64,000 nt of DNA, from the NCBI RefSeq assembly GCF_020622265.1, contig NZ_JACNMQ010000009.1, positions 80,956 to 144,955 on the forward strand, in the 5' to 3' direction. The DNA is from Halomonas sp. M20 (GTDB lineage Bacteria; Pseudomonadota; Gammaproteobacteria; Pseudomonadales; Halomonadaceae). Both the position numbers and the translations under genes were made by a program. This document shows, piece after piece, positions 18,745 to 27,520 of this stretch. The notes beneath the pieces were generated by a model, which saw only the letters and a program-made list of their open reading frames with translations, searched no databases and was not told the origin of the DNA. Positions within the stretch are counted from its first letter, which is position 1. Each line of letters begins with the position of its first letter.

Positions 18745-19782
18745 ATGTCAGTTACCTCGTTGAAAGGCGACCGTCGCACCATTGGCTACGAGCACGGGCG
18801 TCGCCATGCCCTTCAGATTCAGGACAGCATCACGGTCTACGACCGTCTGTTTCAGGATTTCGTGGGCTCCTCCTGGCAGCAGGCACGTCATAGGGCGCCC
18901 CGTTTCCTGCCCGCCATCGAGCGTTGCTTTCCCGCCATTCTTGACGAAGTACAAGGCATCGCTGAGGGCGCCGGCGTCGACTTCGACGACATCCTGACCC
19001 TTAACTGCCGAAGCGAGATATCATTGACTCAGGCCAGCGGAGGCTGCTCCGCCTTCTCGCTCAACCAGAACGGGCAATGGCTGGCCCAGAACTGGGACTG
19101 GCGCGCCGACCAGCAGCGCAACGTGGTCGTGCTCGAAATCGATCTGGAGGGGCATGCGCCATTGATCAGCATTGGCGAGGCGGGCATGGCGGGCAAGATC
19201 GGCATGAACGCAAACGGCCTGGGGGTGTGTCTCAATGCCATTCGTTCCCAGACCTGCGGCGAAGGCTTGCCGATTCATTTTGCCTTACGCAAGATTCTGG
19301 AATGCCCCGATTTTGAAGCCGCAAGGCGAGTAGTGAACGAGGATCGGGTTGCCTCGCCGGCGCATTTCCTGATCGCCAGCGCCGATGGCCAGGCCACCGG
19401 CTTCGAGGTGCATCCCGGCACCCCGGGCGAGCTGCTCCCGCAGCGCGGTAAAGTGCTACATACCAACCATCTTTGCGCGGATACGACAACCGCCTGCATC
19501 AACGACCTGCCCAGACCCGACTCCCCGGTTCGACTGACAAGGCTTCAACAGTTGCTGGATCAACCCATCGCCAGCGAGCCCGATTCCCTGTTCGATGTAC
19601 TCAGCGATCACGCCAACGCTCCTTCCTCCATTTGCCGCCACACCAATCATGACCTGCCTGAAGCGGAGCGCATGGAGACCCTGTTTGCCGTGGTGATGAA
19701 TCTAAAAAAGCGCAGACTGTGTCTGCGCTTGGGCAAGCCCTGCGAAGCGGAAGAGACGCTGAATCTCACATTAAGTGAATAG
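18745..19782 (+). CDS. C45-family autoproteolytic acyltransferase/hydrolase (isopenicillin-N acyltransferase-like)
   Basis: 345-residue Ntn-hydrolase. The family is made as a precursor that cleaves itself before an N-terminal nucleophile cysteine; here the expected site is the G100/C101 bond in SGGCSAF, at almost the same position as Cys103 of the Penicillium acyltransferase. Other family features are the N-terminal helix GYEHGRRHA, QGIAEGAGVDFDDILTLNCRSE, the core strand WLAQNWDWRADQQ and the late TNHDLPEAERMETL. Bacterial members cleave or form amides of acyl side chains, but the natural substrate is unknown. ATG 18745 is preferred over TTG 18712 because the domain begins there. Stands alone. 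Confidence 0.83.
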   Translation: MSVTSLKGDRRTIGYEHGRRHALQIQDSITVYDRLFQDFVGSSWQQARHRAPRFLPAIERCFPAILDEVQGIAEGAGVDFDDILTLNCRSEISLTQASGGCSAFSLNQNGQWLAQNWDWRADQQRNVVVLEIDLEGHAPLISIGEAGMAGKIGMNANGLGVCLNAIRSQTCGEGLPIHFALRKILECPDFEAARRVVNEDRVASPAHFLIASADGQATGFEVHPGTPGELLPQRGKVLHTNHLCADTTTACINDLPRPDSPVRLTRLQQLLDQPIASEPDSLFDVLSDHANAPSSICRHTNHDLPEAERMETLFAVVMNLKKRRLCLRLGKPCEAEETLNLTLSE

Positions 19783-19798
19783 CAGCATAGGGGCGCAT

Positions 19799-21547
19799 TT
19801 AGAACTCTTCCCAGACATCTTCCGACACCGCGCTCGCCTTATGAGACGGCGCCGCCGTGCTGGACTTAGGAGATGCGCGATGCGCGATGGGTGCCGGCGT
19901 TTTTGACGCGGCCTGCGTGTCTTCATCGCCGAGCACGAAGGTATCGATCAGAGCGCTTAGACGAGTTGCCTGTTCGCGCATGGTGTCAGCAGTGCTAGAG
20001 GTCTGCTGTACCATGGCGGAGTTTTGCTGGGTCATGGTGTCCATTTCGGTCACCGCTGTGTTGACTTGGCCAATACCATTGCTCTGCTCCCGCGCACCGG
20101 CGCTGATCTCCGCAATCACATCCGTGACGCGGGTAACGCTTTCCACGATCTCGCGCATGGTGACACCGGCACGCTGCACGGTCTCGCTACCCTGCCGCGT
20201 ATACGTAACCGCTGTATCGATCAAGCCGCGAATTTCACTGGAGGCATCGGCGCTGCGGCTGGCCAGGTTGCGTACTTCCTCGGCGACCACCGCAAAGCCA
20301 CGGCCGTGCTCGCCGGCGCGGGCGGCTTCCACCGAAGCGTTGAGCGCCAGAATGTTGGTTTGAAACGCGATGTCGTCGATCAGCTTGATGATCTCGGCTA
20401 TCCGTGTCGCCGAACCGCTGATATCCCCCATGGTCTTTTCCACCTCGGTCATCGCCTCGCCACCCTGGCGTGCCACAGTGACCGTGGAGGACGCCAGCTG
20501 GTTGGCCTGCTGTGCCGATTCGGCGCTGTGATTGACGGTGGAAGTAATCTCTTCCATGGATGACGACGTTTCCTGCAGATTCGCGGCGGCCTGCTCGGTC
20601 CGTGTGGCAAGCTCCTCGCTGCCCTTCGCCATCTCACCGGCGGCATTATGCACCTCATACACCCCGCGGCGTACATCGATGAGCGTAGTTTGCATGCGTG
20701 CCACGAAGGTATTGAACTGCTCCGCCAAGTCGCCGATTTCATCCCGGGTGGCAACGTTGAGTCGCCGGGTCAAATCACCCCGCCCCTGGGCGATATCGCG
20801 CATTGCCGAGGCAGTAATGTTGATCGGGCGTACGAGCCTGCGCACGAGCCATAGCGCCACCAGCGCCACGGCGACGAAGATCGCGATGCCCAGCAATATC
20901 GTGCTGATGATCGTGTTGCGCAGCGACTCGGACGCCTCGGCGCTGACAGCGGCCATGGTCTGATCGATATCATATATGTACATTCCCGCGCCGATGACCC
21001 AGCCCAGTTTGGGCAGGTTCACGATGTAGGACTGCTTTTCCTCCACGGTGCCGGTTTCTGGATGCTCCCAGCGATAGGTGTAAAAACCACCGCCGCTGAG
21101 CCCAAGCGCGATGACATCCTTGGCGATAGGACGGCCATCCGGGTCCAGCTCATTCAACTGGTCCGTACCCACGAATTCCAGGTTATCACCCACAACGGTG
21201 GCCCTACCGTCGTAGTCATAACCGAAAATATAGTTGCCACCGTCAAAGCGTATGCCCTGAAGCACTTGAGATGAGCGCTGCAGAGCCTCTTCTTCACTCA
21301 GGGTTGGGTCGTCCACCAGCGCGGAAGTAGCGCTGCGGGCGATGTCCATTACCCCTTTGACTCTTTCCTTGCGCGCGTCGATCAGCTGTTCACGCTGCTC
21401 GGCAATACTCTCTTGGCTGGCGGCACGCTGCTTCAGCGCCGCCGCCGTCACGAGGGTAGCGGTAACCAGGAAAAGTGGGATCAGCACCAGCGCTAGAATC
21501 TTGCTTTGCAGACCTAGAAAACGATGTAAACCGGCAAGACGAGACAT
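19799..21547 (-). CDS. Methyl-accepting chemotaxis protein with a Cache sensor
   Basis: Chemoreceptor of 582 residues from the ATG at 21547 (AAGGAAG upstream); a longer reading from 21697 has no good site. Order: N-terminal membrane anchor ([20 protein letters not shown]), periplasmic Cache-type domain with [18 protein letters not shown] and [23 protein letters not shown], second membrane segment, HAMP ([28 protein letters not shown]), coiled-coil methylation helices and the invariant signalling tip ([32 protein letters not shown]). The protein ends EDVWEEF, which fits the xWxxF tether that recruits CheR/CheB. Ligand unknown; this Cache type often binds small carboxylates. Confidence 0.93.
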   Translation of the reverse strand: MSRLAGLHRFLGLQSKILALVLIPLFLVTATLVTAAALKQRAASQESIAEQREQLIDARKERVKGVMDIARSATSALVDDPTLSEEEALQRSSQVLQGIRFDGGNYIFGYDYDGRATVVGDNLEFVGTDQLNELDPDGRPIAKDVIALGLSGGGFYTYRWEHPETGTVEEKQSYIVNLPKLGWVIGAGMYIYDIDQTMAAVSAEASESLRNTIISTILLGIAIFVAVALVALWLVRRLVRPINITASAMRDIAQGRGDLTRRLNVATRDEIGDLAEQFNTFVARMQTTLIDVRRGVYEVHNAAGEMAKGSEELATRTEQAAANLQETSSSMEEITSTVNHSAESAQQANQLASSTVTVARQGGEAMTEVEKTMGDISGSATRIAEIIKLIDDIAFQTNILALNASVEAARAGEHGRGFAVVAEEVRNLASRSADASSEIRGLIDTAVTYTRQGSETVQRAGVTMREIVESVTRVTDVIAEISAGAREQSNGIGQVNTAVTEMDTMTQQNSAMVQQTSSTADTMREQATRLSALIDTFVLGDEDTQAASKTPAPIAHRASPKSSTAAPSHKASAVSEDVWEEF

Positions 21548-21827
21548 AAAAGGCTTCCTTCTTTTTATTAATCGGTGGCCCACCGGCGGTAGATCGCCAA
21601 GCGCAGCGCCAGACAACGAATTTACGTTATGAAGATGGTGAAAATAGCGGCACAGCAACATGGCAACAGCCGCCACCAGTTTCAGCCATCGGGTCATTGT
21701 CAGTCATCGGCCGAAACTGAGAAAAATTGAGCGGGGATGTTTTAACTTCAGGATTCTCTAAAGCGTTGATCAAAGGCGAAGCAGAGCTGGGCAAACTTTC
21801 ACTTGAAGTAAATTTCAACAAGACTAC

Positions 21828-21849
21828 GATTGTGTTAACAATCAACACA
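21828..21849 (+). promoter_or_regulatory. Overlapping palindromes in the parDE promoter region
   Basis: GATTGT-GTTA-ACAATC (21828-21843) and TGTGTT-AACAATC-AACACA (21831-21849) are two overlapping perfect inverted repeats just upstream of the antitoxin ribosome-binding site. Position and symmetry fit an autoregulatory operator for a ribbon-helix-helix antitoxin. The 314-base stretch 21548-21861 upstream shows no other gene. Confidence 0.6.
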
Positions 21850-21861
21850 GGAGAGTGAACC

Positions 21862-22104
21862 ATGCCCAGAACAACGAGTATCACTATCGGCTCACAACTA
21901 GACAACTTTGTGGCGAAATTGATCGAGTCCGGACGCTACGGCTCGACTAGCGAAGTCGTGCGCTCCGCCTTGCGGTTGCTTGAACATCAGGAAAATCAAA
22001 CGGCGGCACTGAGAAGTGCCATTGAAGCTGGAGAGCGAAGTGGAGAAAGCGATCTGTCACTACATGAGATTGCTGCTCAGGTGAAGCAGAAACACGGTGT
22101 ATAA
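21862..22104 (+). CDS. parD: ParD-like ribbon-helix-helix antitoxin
   Basis: 80-residue antitoxin of a type II toxin-antitoxin pair. The N-terminal ribbon-helix-helix is SITIGSQLDNFVAKLIESGRYGSTSEVVRSALRLLE, the standard ParD/CopG signature; the C-terminal half (AIEAGERSGESDLSLHEIAAQVKQKHGV) is the toxin-wrapping segment. CAGGAGAG precedes the ATG. Overlaps the toxin gene by 8 bases. Confidence 0.9.
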   Translation: MPRTTSITIGSQLDNFVAKLIESGRYGSTSEVVRSALRLLEHQENQTAALRSAIEAGERSGESDLSLHEIAAQVKQKHGV

Positions 22105-22390
22105 GCTATCCAATCTTGCCTCGGAGGATTTCGCTGCAATCTTCGAGTACACATTGTTGAACTTTGGTACTCATCAGGCCGACGCTTATACCGACGACCT
22201 GGAGAGTATTTTCGATCTTCTATCTCGCTCTCCGCTGATAGGTCGAGAGTGCCCAGAGATCGCGAAGGAAGTTCGCCGGCATGATCACCAACAACACGTC
22301 ATTTTCTATCGTCGAAAAGAACACAAGATCTTTGTCATTAGAATACTTCACCGGCAAATGGAACCGATGAAGCATTTTTTTGAGCTTTAG
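22097..22390 (+). CDS. parE: ParE-like toxin
   Basis: 97-residue RelE/ParE-superfamily toxin. Typical features are the N-terminal YKLSNLASEDFAAIFEYTLLNFG, the helical DAYTDDLESIFDLLSRSPLIGREC and the C-terminal strands HQQHVIFYRRKEHKIFVIRILHRQMEPMKHF; the IRILH element is family-typical. ParE proteins inhibit DNA gyrase. It lies next to the decayed CRISPR locus, a common kind of neighbour in accessory regions. Confidence 0.9.
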   Translation: MYKLSNLASEDFAAIFEYTLLNFGTHQADAYTDDLESIFDLLSRSPLIGRECPEIAKEVRRHDHQQHVIFYRRKEHKIFVIRILHRQMEPMKHFFEL

Positions 22391-22661
22391 CGTTAAAAGA
22401 TTCTTCCCCAATTGGAAGTCATTTCATTGCCATGATAGCTCCACATATGCGGGAACGAACGATAAGCAGCCCATGTGAGCTGCGGCGCGTATTGCGATAG
22501 CCTGATCACTGGCGAGACCTAGCTTCTATCTGCGCTACCCATCTCGCTTTGCAGCAGCGCAGTGTCACGATTGTTTCTATTCGTGCGGGCCGTGCGGGCC
22601 GCGACCCCAGCGTTGGGCGTTGGGGACGCCACTGGCGTATCCGTGGCCGTCTCTGCCCAGG

Positions 22662-22811
22662 CGGTTCATCCCCACGGGCGTGGGGAACGGGTCCGGGCCG
22701 TCATCGCGGCTCAGCTCAATTTCGGTTGATCCCCGCGCCTGCGGGGAACGGCGTCACGAGGTGACAGCTCGACACCCCGTTTCTGGTTGATCCCCGCGCC
22801 TGCGGGGAACG
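22662..22811 (-). CRISPR. Relic type I-E CRISPR array (three clear repeats, two 33-base spacers)
   Basis: Three 28-base repeats start at 22662, 22723 and 22784, exactly 61 bases apart, leaving spacers at 22690-22722 and 22751-22783. The repeats match the type I-E family, with the + strand reading from CGGTT to GGGGAACG, so the array is transcribed from the minus strand. Repeats 2 and 3 have the stem CCCCGC/GCGGGG; repeat 1 has CCCCAC/GTGGGG with the loop GGGC and is the distal one. A fourth, badly degenerate copy with small insertions may lie at about 22599-22628. The side toward cas3 is AT-rich and could be the leader. No cas1, cas2 or Cascade genes are present. Confidence 0.88.
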
Positions 22812-22842
22812 GTCTAATCGTAGACGATTGTTTGCAAAGAAT

Positions 22843-22875
22843 AAAATCGCCGATGACATTTTCACCGGCGATTTT
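22843..22875. terminator. Bidirectional hairpin between cas3 remnant and CRISPR array
   Basis: Perfect 10-bp stem AAAATCGCCG / CGGCGATTTT with a 13-base loop and T-runs on both strands. It lies between the broken cas3 and the first leader-side repeat, so it would stop read-through from cas3. Confidence 0.65.
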
Positions 22876-22918
22876 GCTCGCTTTTGGTTCAACTCTAATT
22901 GTTAAAGATATTTATAAA

Positions 22919-24202
22919 TCAATTACCAACACCGACTTCGGCCAACAGGGCTTTCTTGCGCGAGTCTGCCAGCCAGTGATTGCACTGCGAGGAAGCGCTT
23001 TGCTCATCGGTAGCGTAATCGAGATCGCCGGGCTGCACCTTGTCTAGCGCTCTGACAAAGTCCTCGTTCAATTCCCGCGCGCCATGGGCTAGCACAAAAG
23101 ACGGCTGCGACTGTGTAGAAAAGAAGTGCCGATGCAGATTGCCCAGCCGGGCATACATGGCATTGGAGGTGGCCATGGTCGGCAAGGCGAAATACAGCCC
23201 CTCACCGTGCCCACCAGACAGCAATCGCTGGGCCAGGATGCAGGCTGCTTCGGTCTTGCCTGCCCCGGTGACGTCTTCGAGGATGAATAGCTGCGGGCCG
23301 GGGAGCAGTTCGGCACGTTCTGCCTGGTGCTGGAGCGGGGTGGGCGTTATGTCCTGGCGGCCGTCAAACCAGGCCTGTAGCCCCTTATAGGGGATGGGAA
23401 CCGCAGAATCATGGAAACCGAAGGCTTTCAGCGCCCGTATGGCACTGGGCTTGGCGATATCGTCCCAGTAATCCCTCAGCGCCATCGGCTGATCGTGATA
23501 GCCGAAGTGTTCGCGGTTGGAGCCAATCCAATCCGATAGCACCGCCCAGCCCGCCAGCGTCCAACTCAGTGTTTCGAGTCTCATACGCCAGTCTGGAGAG
23601 GTAAAAAATGTTCTGGGCCACTGTACCTCGATCAACGCTGTCCAGTCCGCAGTGAAGTGACGTGCGGCCTCGATATCGTCACTGGTTTCATCACAGCCGA
23701 AGAAGCTCTCTACTCTGAGTCCCGTACCGTTGACCGGCTTGCCATGGTGGCCAAACATGGGCGTCATCAACGCGGTGAAGGCCTTCGAAAGAGAGTCGCG
23801 TTCCACGCGATTGAGTTGCCCTTGCGGCCACTGCAATACATCGTCTTGCAACCAAGATATCCAGTTCCCTTTCCATAGCACCGCACCCAGTCGATCATGG
23901 CGCTCGGAGTAGGCGAACCTTGGCAGTGGGGCGACCAGCTCGACGCTATGCGGTCGAGCCTGGGCCTGGAAAGCACGCGCGAACTTGCCCAGGTCGTGGA
24001 GTCCAAGCGCCCAGACAAATAACTTCCTCATATTCTCAGGCGGTAAGTCAAGCTGTGTCGCAAGCTGTCGAGTCAAAGGCCGTTCGGGTGCCAACAAATA
24101 CCAGCCTACCGCCGCGACATCCAAGCAATGGAATGGCAATAAATGGCACGGCGGGCCTTCACTGTCGGGTCTGGCCTTGCCCCAATAGTGGAAGTAATCC
24201 AT
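22919..24202 (-). pseudogene. cas3: cas3, truncated in the helicase domain (type I-E)
   Basis: 427 residues of a nuclease-helicase that is normally about 880-900 residues. The HD nuclease part is intact: H25 in FHCLDVAA, H69-D70 in GLHDLGKFA, H152-H153 in GHHGKP and D224 in LSDWIGSN. The first RecA-like domain has Walker A in EDVTGAGKTEAA (about 309-320) and ALPTMATSNAMYARL. The frame stops at KKALLAEVGVGN, where complete Cas3 proteins continue with the DQAL region; DEVH-type motif II onward and the second RecA domain are gone. The array remnant begins 107 bases later, so the 3' half of cas3 and the rest of the cas operon appear to have been deleted. It cannot be a working interference helicase. 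Confidence 0.88.
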
Positions 24203-24446
24203 GTTTTTCCAGCATATTTTTATGTTCGTATGTACTTGAGCATCTGAGCAGAAATCCTAAGATGAATCTATGCTCATCGTCATGCGAATAGGGCCGCTTT
24301 CTACTTGCTATTTATAGCAAATATGGGGCAGGAACCGTGGTATGGCTGAGCCAAGCTCGTTTACATCTTGGAACATATAGAACCATGTTAGCGAGTTGGC
24401 CCTAGATAACGCCCGGAGCTCATAGGCATCTCTCGTTTAGCCCAAC

Positions 24447-26507
24447 TCAAGCACCAGGCTGTTCCGGGCTGTCCGGAATGTTGGTATGGCCCGGTTCAAG
24501 CCGGTTGAGATGCAAAAAGTGCAGATGGCTTTCGTACTGATCGAGGATGTCCTCGATCACCTGCTCACGTGAATAGCCCATGAGATCGTAGCCTTGGCTG
24601 CCTTCGAGCAGATACACCTCCAGCCGGTAGTAGCGCGACGAAGCCTGTGGCGTGTGCATGGCGAAGCCCGGGGTCGCGAATCCATGGCTCCACACCTGGT
24701 AGCTGAAGTTTTGCTCGCTCTCGTGATCCACGTTCAGCGCCGCATAGTCGTCGGCATTCTGAGTGCCTTGATTGACCTCGACACCCAGTCCGCCCTCACG
24801 TAACTGACTCGCCACGGACTCCATCGCTGGCTTGACGATCTCCTGCATGAAGCGCTGGGCCTGCTTGCGATCAGGAAAGCTCAAGGATCGAGTGAGACGC
24901 TGCTGCCAACTGCGGCTGGCGCCCCGCTCACCGCTTCCGGTGCGCCCGGAAAGATGCCCAGGGAGGCTGATGCGCTGGCTGTCGAACTTGAAGGCTTCGA
25001 GCTTGAGCGCCTTGTAGAGCCCGGCCATCATGAAGAACAGCACCACCGAGAACGGCAGGCCTGTGATCACCACGGCGCTTTGCAGGGTGGTCAGCCCACC
25101 CGCCAACAATAATGACAGAGTGAGGACGCCAATCACTGCCGACCAAAGGATGCGCATCCAGATCGGGGCATCACTGTTGACGTTCTTGAGGATCGTGGTG
25201 AAGTTCGACAATACCAAGGCCCCGGAGTCCCCGGAGGTGACGAAGAACACAATGGCCAGAATGCTTACCGCGATGGTGGTGAACACCGGCGCCGGGTACT
25301 GCTGCAGGAACAGATAGATGCCCGCCGGGGGATTGTCCATGACCTGCTGGCCGAACTCGGTGCCGCCATTCATGGCAATATCCAGGGCGCTGTTTCCCAG
25401 CAGGGACATCCAGATCATCATGAAGGCGATGGGCAGGGTCAGGGTGCCAGCGACGAAGGTGCGAATCGTGCGGCCCCGGGAGATGCGTGCTAGAAACAGG
25501 CCGACGAAAGGCCCCCAGGCGATCCACCAGGCCCAGAAGAACAGCGTCCAGGCATTGAGCCAGTCGGTCGGGGTATCGAAGGCGTAGGTATTGAAGGACA
25601 TAGAGACGAAACTGGCCAGATAGTCGCCCAGGTTCATGACCAGCGCATTGAGCAGGAAGATCGTCTTGCCGGCGAACAGCACGAATAGCAACAGCGCAAT
25701 CGCCAGCAGGATATTGAACTCCGAGAGGCGACGGATGCCGCGCTCCACCCCGGTCACTGCGGAAATGGTGGCGAACACCACGATGGCCAGCACCAGGCCC
25801 GTCTGGGTCCAGGCGCTTTCGGCGATGCCGAACATGTAATTCAGCCCGAAGTTGAGCTGGATGACACCGATCCCCAGGCTCGCGGCAATACCGAACACGG
25901 TACCCAGCACCGCGGCAGTGTCCACTGCATGGCCGATGGGGCCGTAGATCTTCTTGCCGAAGATGGGATACAGCGCGCTACTGATGGTCAGGGGCAGGTT
26001 GTGACGATAGCTGAAGAACGCAAGGGACATGCCCACCAGGGTATAAATGCCCCAGCCGGACAGGCCCCAGTGCAGAAAGGTCAACTGCATGGCATAACGC
26101 GCCGCGGCAATCTGATCAGCGGGGGCGTTGGGGGCGTTGTAGAACTGGGTCAGGGGTTCTGCCAGAGCGAAGAAGATGACGCCGATACCGATCCCCGCCG
26201 AGAATAGCATGGCGGACCAGGAGAACAGGTTGAAGTCCGGGCGAGCGTGTTCCGGGCCCAAACGAATCTTGCCAAAACGGGAAACACCGATGACGATCAC
26301 GAAGCCTAGATAGATCACCACGGTAAGAAAGTAGTACCAACCAAAGGTGCGGGATATCCAACCCAGAATGGCGTTAATGATGCCGTTGGCTTGTTCTGTG
26401 GCGATCATCGCCCATAGCGAGAACACGACGATGCCGACGACGGAGCTGTAGAAGACTATGGGATTGATTCGATCCTTGCCGGTTTCTTCTTGTGGTTGTG
26501 TACTCAT
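24447..26507 (-). CDS. betT: BCCT-family transporter, BetT-like choline carrier
   Basis: 686-residue betaine/choline/carnitine transporter with twelve membrane segments and a long cytoplasmic C-terminal domain (about 170 residues, SLSFPDRKQAQRFMQEIV onward) as in proton-coupled BetT, E. coli length 677. The BCCT tryptophan-rich signature is NAWTLFFWAWWIAWGPFVGLFLARISRGRT. The ATG at 26507 is chosen because AAGGA lies 8 bases upstream; an upstream start at 26561 has none. Choline import feeds glycine betaine synthesis, an osmoprotection route expected in a halophile. No betIBA genes are in the window. Divergent from the zinc operon. Confidence 0.88.
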   Translation of the reverse strand: MSTQPQEETGKDRINPIVFYSSVVGIVVFSLWAMIATEQANGIINAILGWISRTFGWYYFLTVVIYLGFVIVIGVSRFGKIRLGPEHARPDFNLFSWSAMLFSAGIGIGVIFFALAEPLTQFYNAPNAPADQIAAARYAMQLTFLHWGLSGWGIYTLVGMSLAFFSYRHNLPLTISSALYPIFGKKIYGPIGHAVDTAAVLGTVFGIAASLGIGVIQLNFGLNYMFGIAESAWTQTGLVLAIVVFATISAVTGVERGIRRLSEFNILLAIALLLFVLFAGKTIFLLNALVMNLGDYLASFVSMSFNTYAFDTPTDWLNAWTLFFWAWWIAWGPFVGLFLARISRGRTIRTFVAGTLTLPIAFMMIWMSLLGNSALDIAMNGGTEFGQQVMDNPPAGIYLFLQQYPAPVFTTIAVSILAIVFFVTSGDSGALVLSNFTTILKNVNSDAPIWMRILWSAVIGVLTLSLLLAGGLTTLQSAVVITGLPFSVVLFFMMAGLYKALKLEAFKFDSQRISLPGHLSGRTGSGERGASRSWQQRLTRSLSFPDRKQAQRFMQEIVKPAMESVASQLREGGLGVEVNQGTQNADDYAALNVDHESEQNFSYQVWSHGFATPGFAMHTPQASSRYYRLEVYLLEGSQGYDLMGYSREQVIEDILDQYESHLHFLHLNRLEPGHTNIPDSPEQPGA

Positions 26508-26619
26508 AGGCATCCTTGTCGGTTGGCAACAGTCGTCAGCGTCTTCATAGCGTAGATACAATTCCAGGGGTTGCTGTAAGTAAATGTCTCCGGCAAGCTC
26601 CGCGCTTTTTGTTATCGTA

Positions 26620-26634
26620 TGACCAATTCATCAC
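26620..26634 (+). promoter_or_regulatory. Candidate Zur box upstream of the zinc-uptake operon
   Basis: TGTTATCGTATGACC matches the 15-base Zur core TGTTATANTATAACA at most positions, keeping the left half-site completely. It lies 15 bases before the 48-residue ORF and 160 bases before znuC, so it would control both. Confidence 0.55.
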
Positions 26635-26648
26635 TCCAAGGCGGCTTC

Positions 26649-26795
26649 ATGGCTTCTCGTCATCGCCATCGTCCCGATGGCCCCTGTCACTTTTCGTTGA
26701 TGTCCCTATCGGCACGCAAGCGTCTTGTTATGGCGCTGGGGCCGCTTGTGCTGTTGTGGCTGGCGGTTGCCTGGGCCACCGGGAGCATTGGCTGA
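26649..26795 (+). CDS. Small His-rich single-pass membrane protein leading the znu operon
   Basis: 48-residue ORF not recognised as a known family. The N-terminus is His/Arg-rich with a cysteine (MASRHRHRPDGPCHF), followed by positively charged SARKR and one hydrophobic segment LVMALGPLVLLWLAVAWATG. AAGGCGG precedes the ATG, and its TGA overlaps the znuC ATG as TGATG, a common translational coupling arrangement. A Zur-like site lies just upstream. These points favour a real protein, possibly a zinc-binding accessory of the ABC importer, but a coupling leader is also possible. Confidence 0.6.
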   Translation: MASRHRHRPDGPCHFSLMSLSARKRLVMALGPLVLLWLAVAWATGSIG

Positions 26796-27520
26796 TGTCC
26801 CGGCTACATCTGCAGGATGTACGCTTGGCCCAGGGAGGTCGCCCGGTACTCGAAGGGCTTACGGGGAGCTTCCCGGATGGCGCCATTACCGCATTGATCG
26901 GCGCCAACGGCGCGGGCAAAAGTACCTTGATTCAAGCCATCATGGGCTTGTTGTCTCCGGTGGCGGGTCGCATCGAATGCAGCGTACCTAGAGAGCGCCG
27001 CGCCTGGCTGCCCCAGCAACTGGTGCTGGATCTGAGCTTTCCCATGAGCGTCGAGGAGCTGGTGATGACCGGCACCTGGCCCAGTCACGGCGCGATGAAA
27101 GGTTACTGCGCGGCGCATTATCGCAAGGCCCGGGAAATCATGGCACGACTGGGCATCTCGCATCTGGCCCATCGCCCGCTGGGTGAGCTGTCCGGTGGCC
27201 AGCGCCAGCGAGTGCTGCTCGGGCGTACCTTGATGCAGGAAGCCGAACTGCTGCTGCTCGATGAGCCCTTTGCCAACGTCGACAGCGAAACCGTGGAAGT
27301 GATTACCCAAGTGCTGCGGGACATGGCCGCCCAGGGCGTGACCCTCATTATCGTGCTGCACGATCTCGAGCAGTTGGCCCACCTGGCGGACTGCGTGCTG
27401 CTGCTTGCCGAAGGTAACGGTCAGTGGTTCGATCCCAAGACGCTTCTCGAGCGCCAGGGCCGAACCTCGCTCGGCACTGCTGCGTTGTCACCACTTGATC
27501 TGGGCGGGGTGTCACTGTGA
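26795..27520 (+). CDS. znuC: Zinc ABC transporter ATP-binding protein
   Basis: 241-residue ATPase of the metal-importing ABC class. Walker A is IGANGAGKST, Q-loop AWLPQQ, ABC signature LSGGQRQR, Walker B LLLLDEP and H-loop IIVLHD, all in normal order. Read from the ATG at 26795 with GGGAG upstream; the frame is open much further 5' but that part overlaps the promoter and betT. Overlaps znuB by four bases. With ZnuB and ZnuA it forms a complete high-affinity zinc (or related divalent metal) importer. Confidence 0.92.
   Translation: MSRLHLQDVRLAQGGRPVLEGLTGSFPDGAITALIGANGAGKSTLIQAIMGLLSPVAGRIECSVPRERRAWLPQQLVLDLSFPMSVEELVMTGTWPSHGAMKGYCAAHYRKAREIMARLGISHLAHRPLGELSGGQRQRVLLGRTLMQEAELLLLDEPFANVDSETVEVITQVLRDMAAQGVTLIIVLHDLEQLAHLADCVLLLAEGNGQWFDPKTLLERQGRTSLGTAALSPLDLGGVSL

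Noticed and set aside
22549..23047. Short ORFs across the CRISPR repeats (71 and 86 codons)
   Set aside because: They translate the repeats (IPAPAGN) and the relic DNA; repeat periodicity of 61 bases explains the sequence.
26516..26794. 5' extension of the ZnuC reading frame
   Set aside because: It runs through the divergent promoter region and the Zur-like site and bears no ABC features; ATG 26795 has a good ribosome-binding site.
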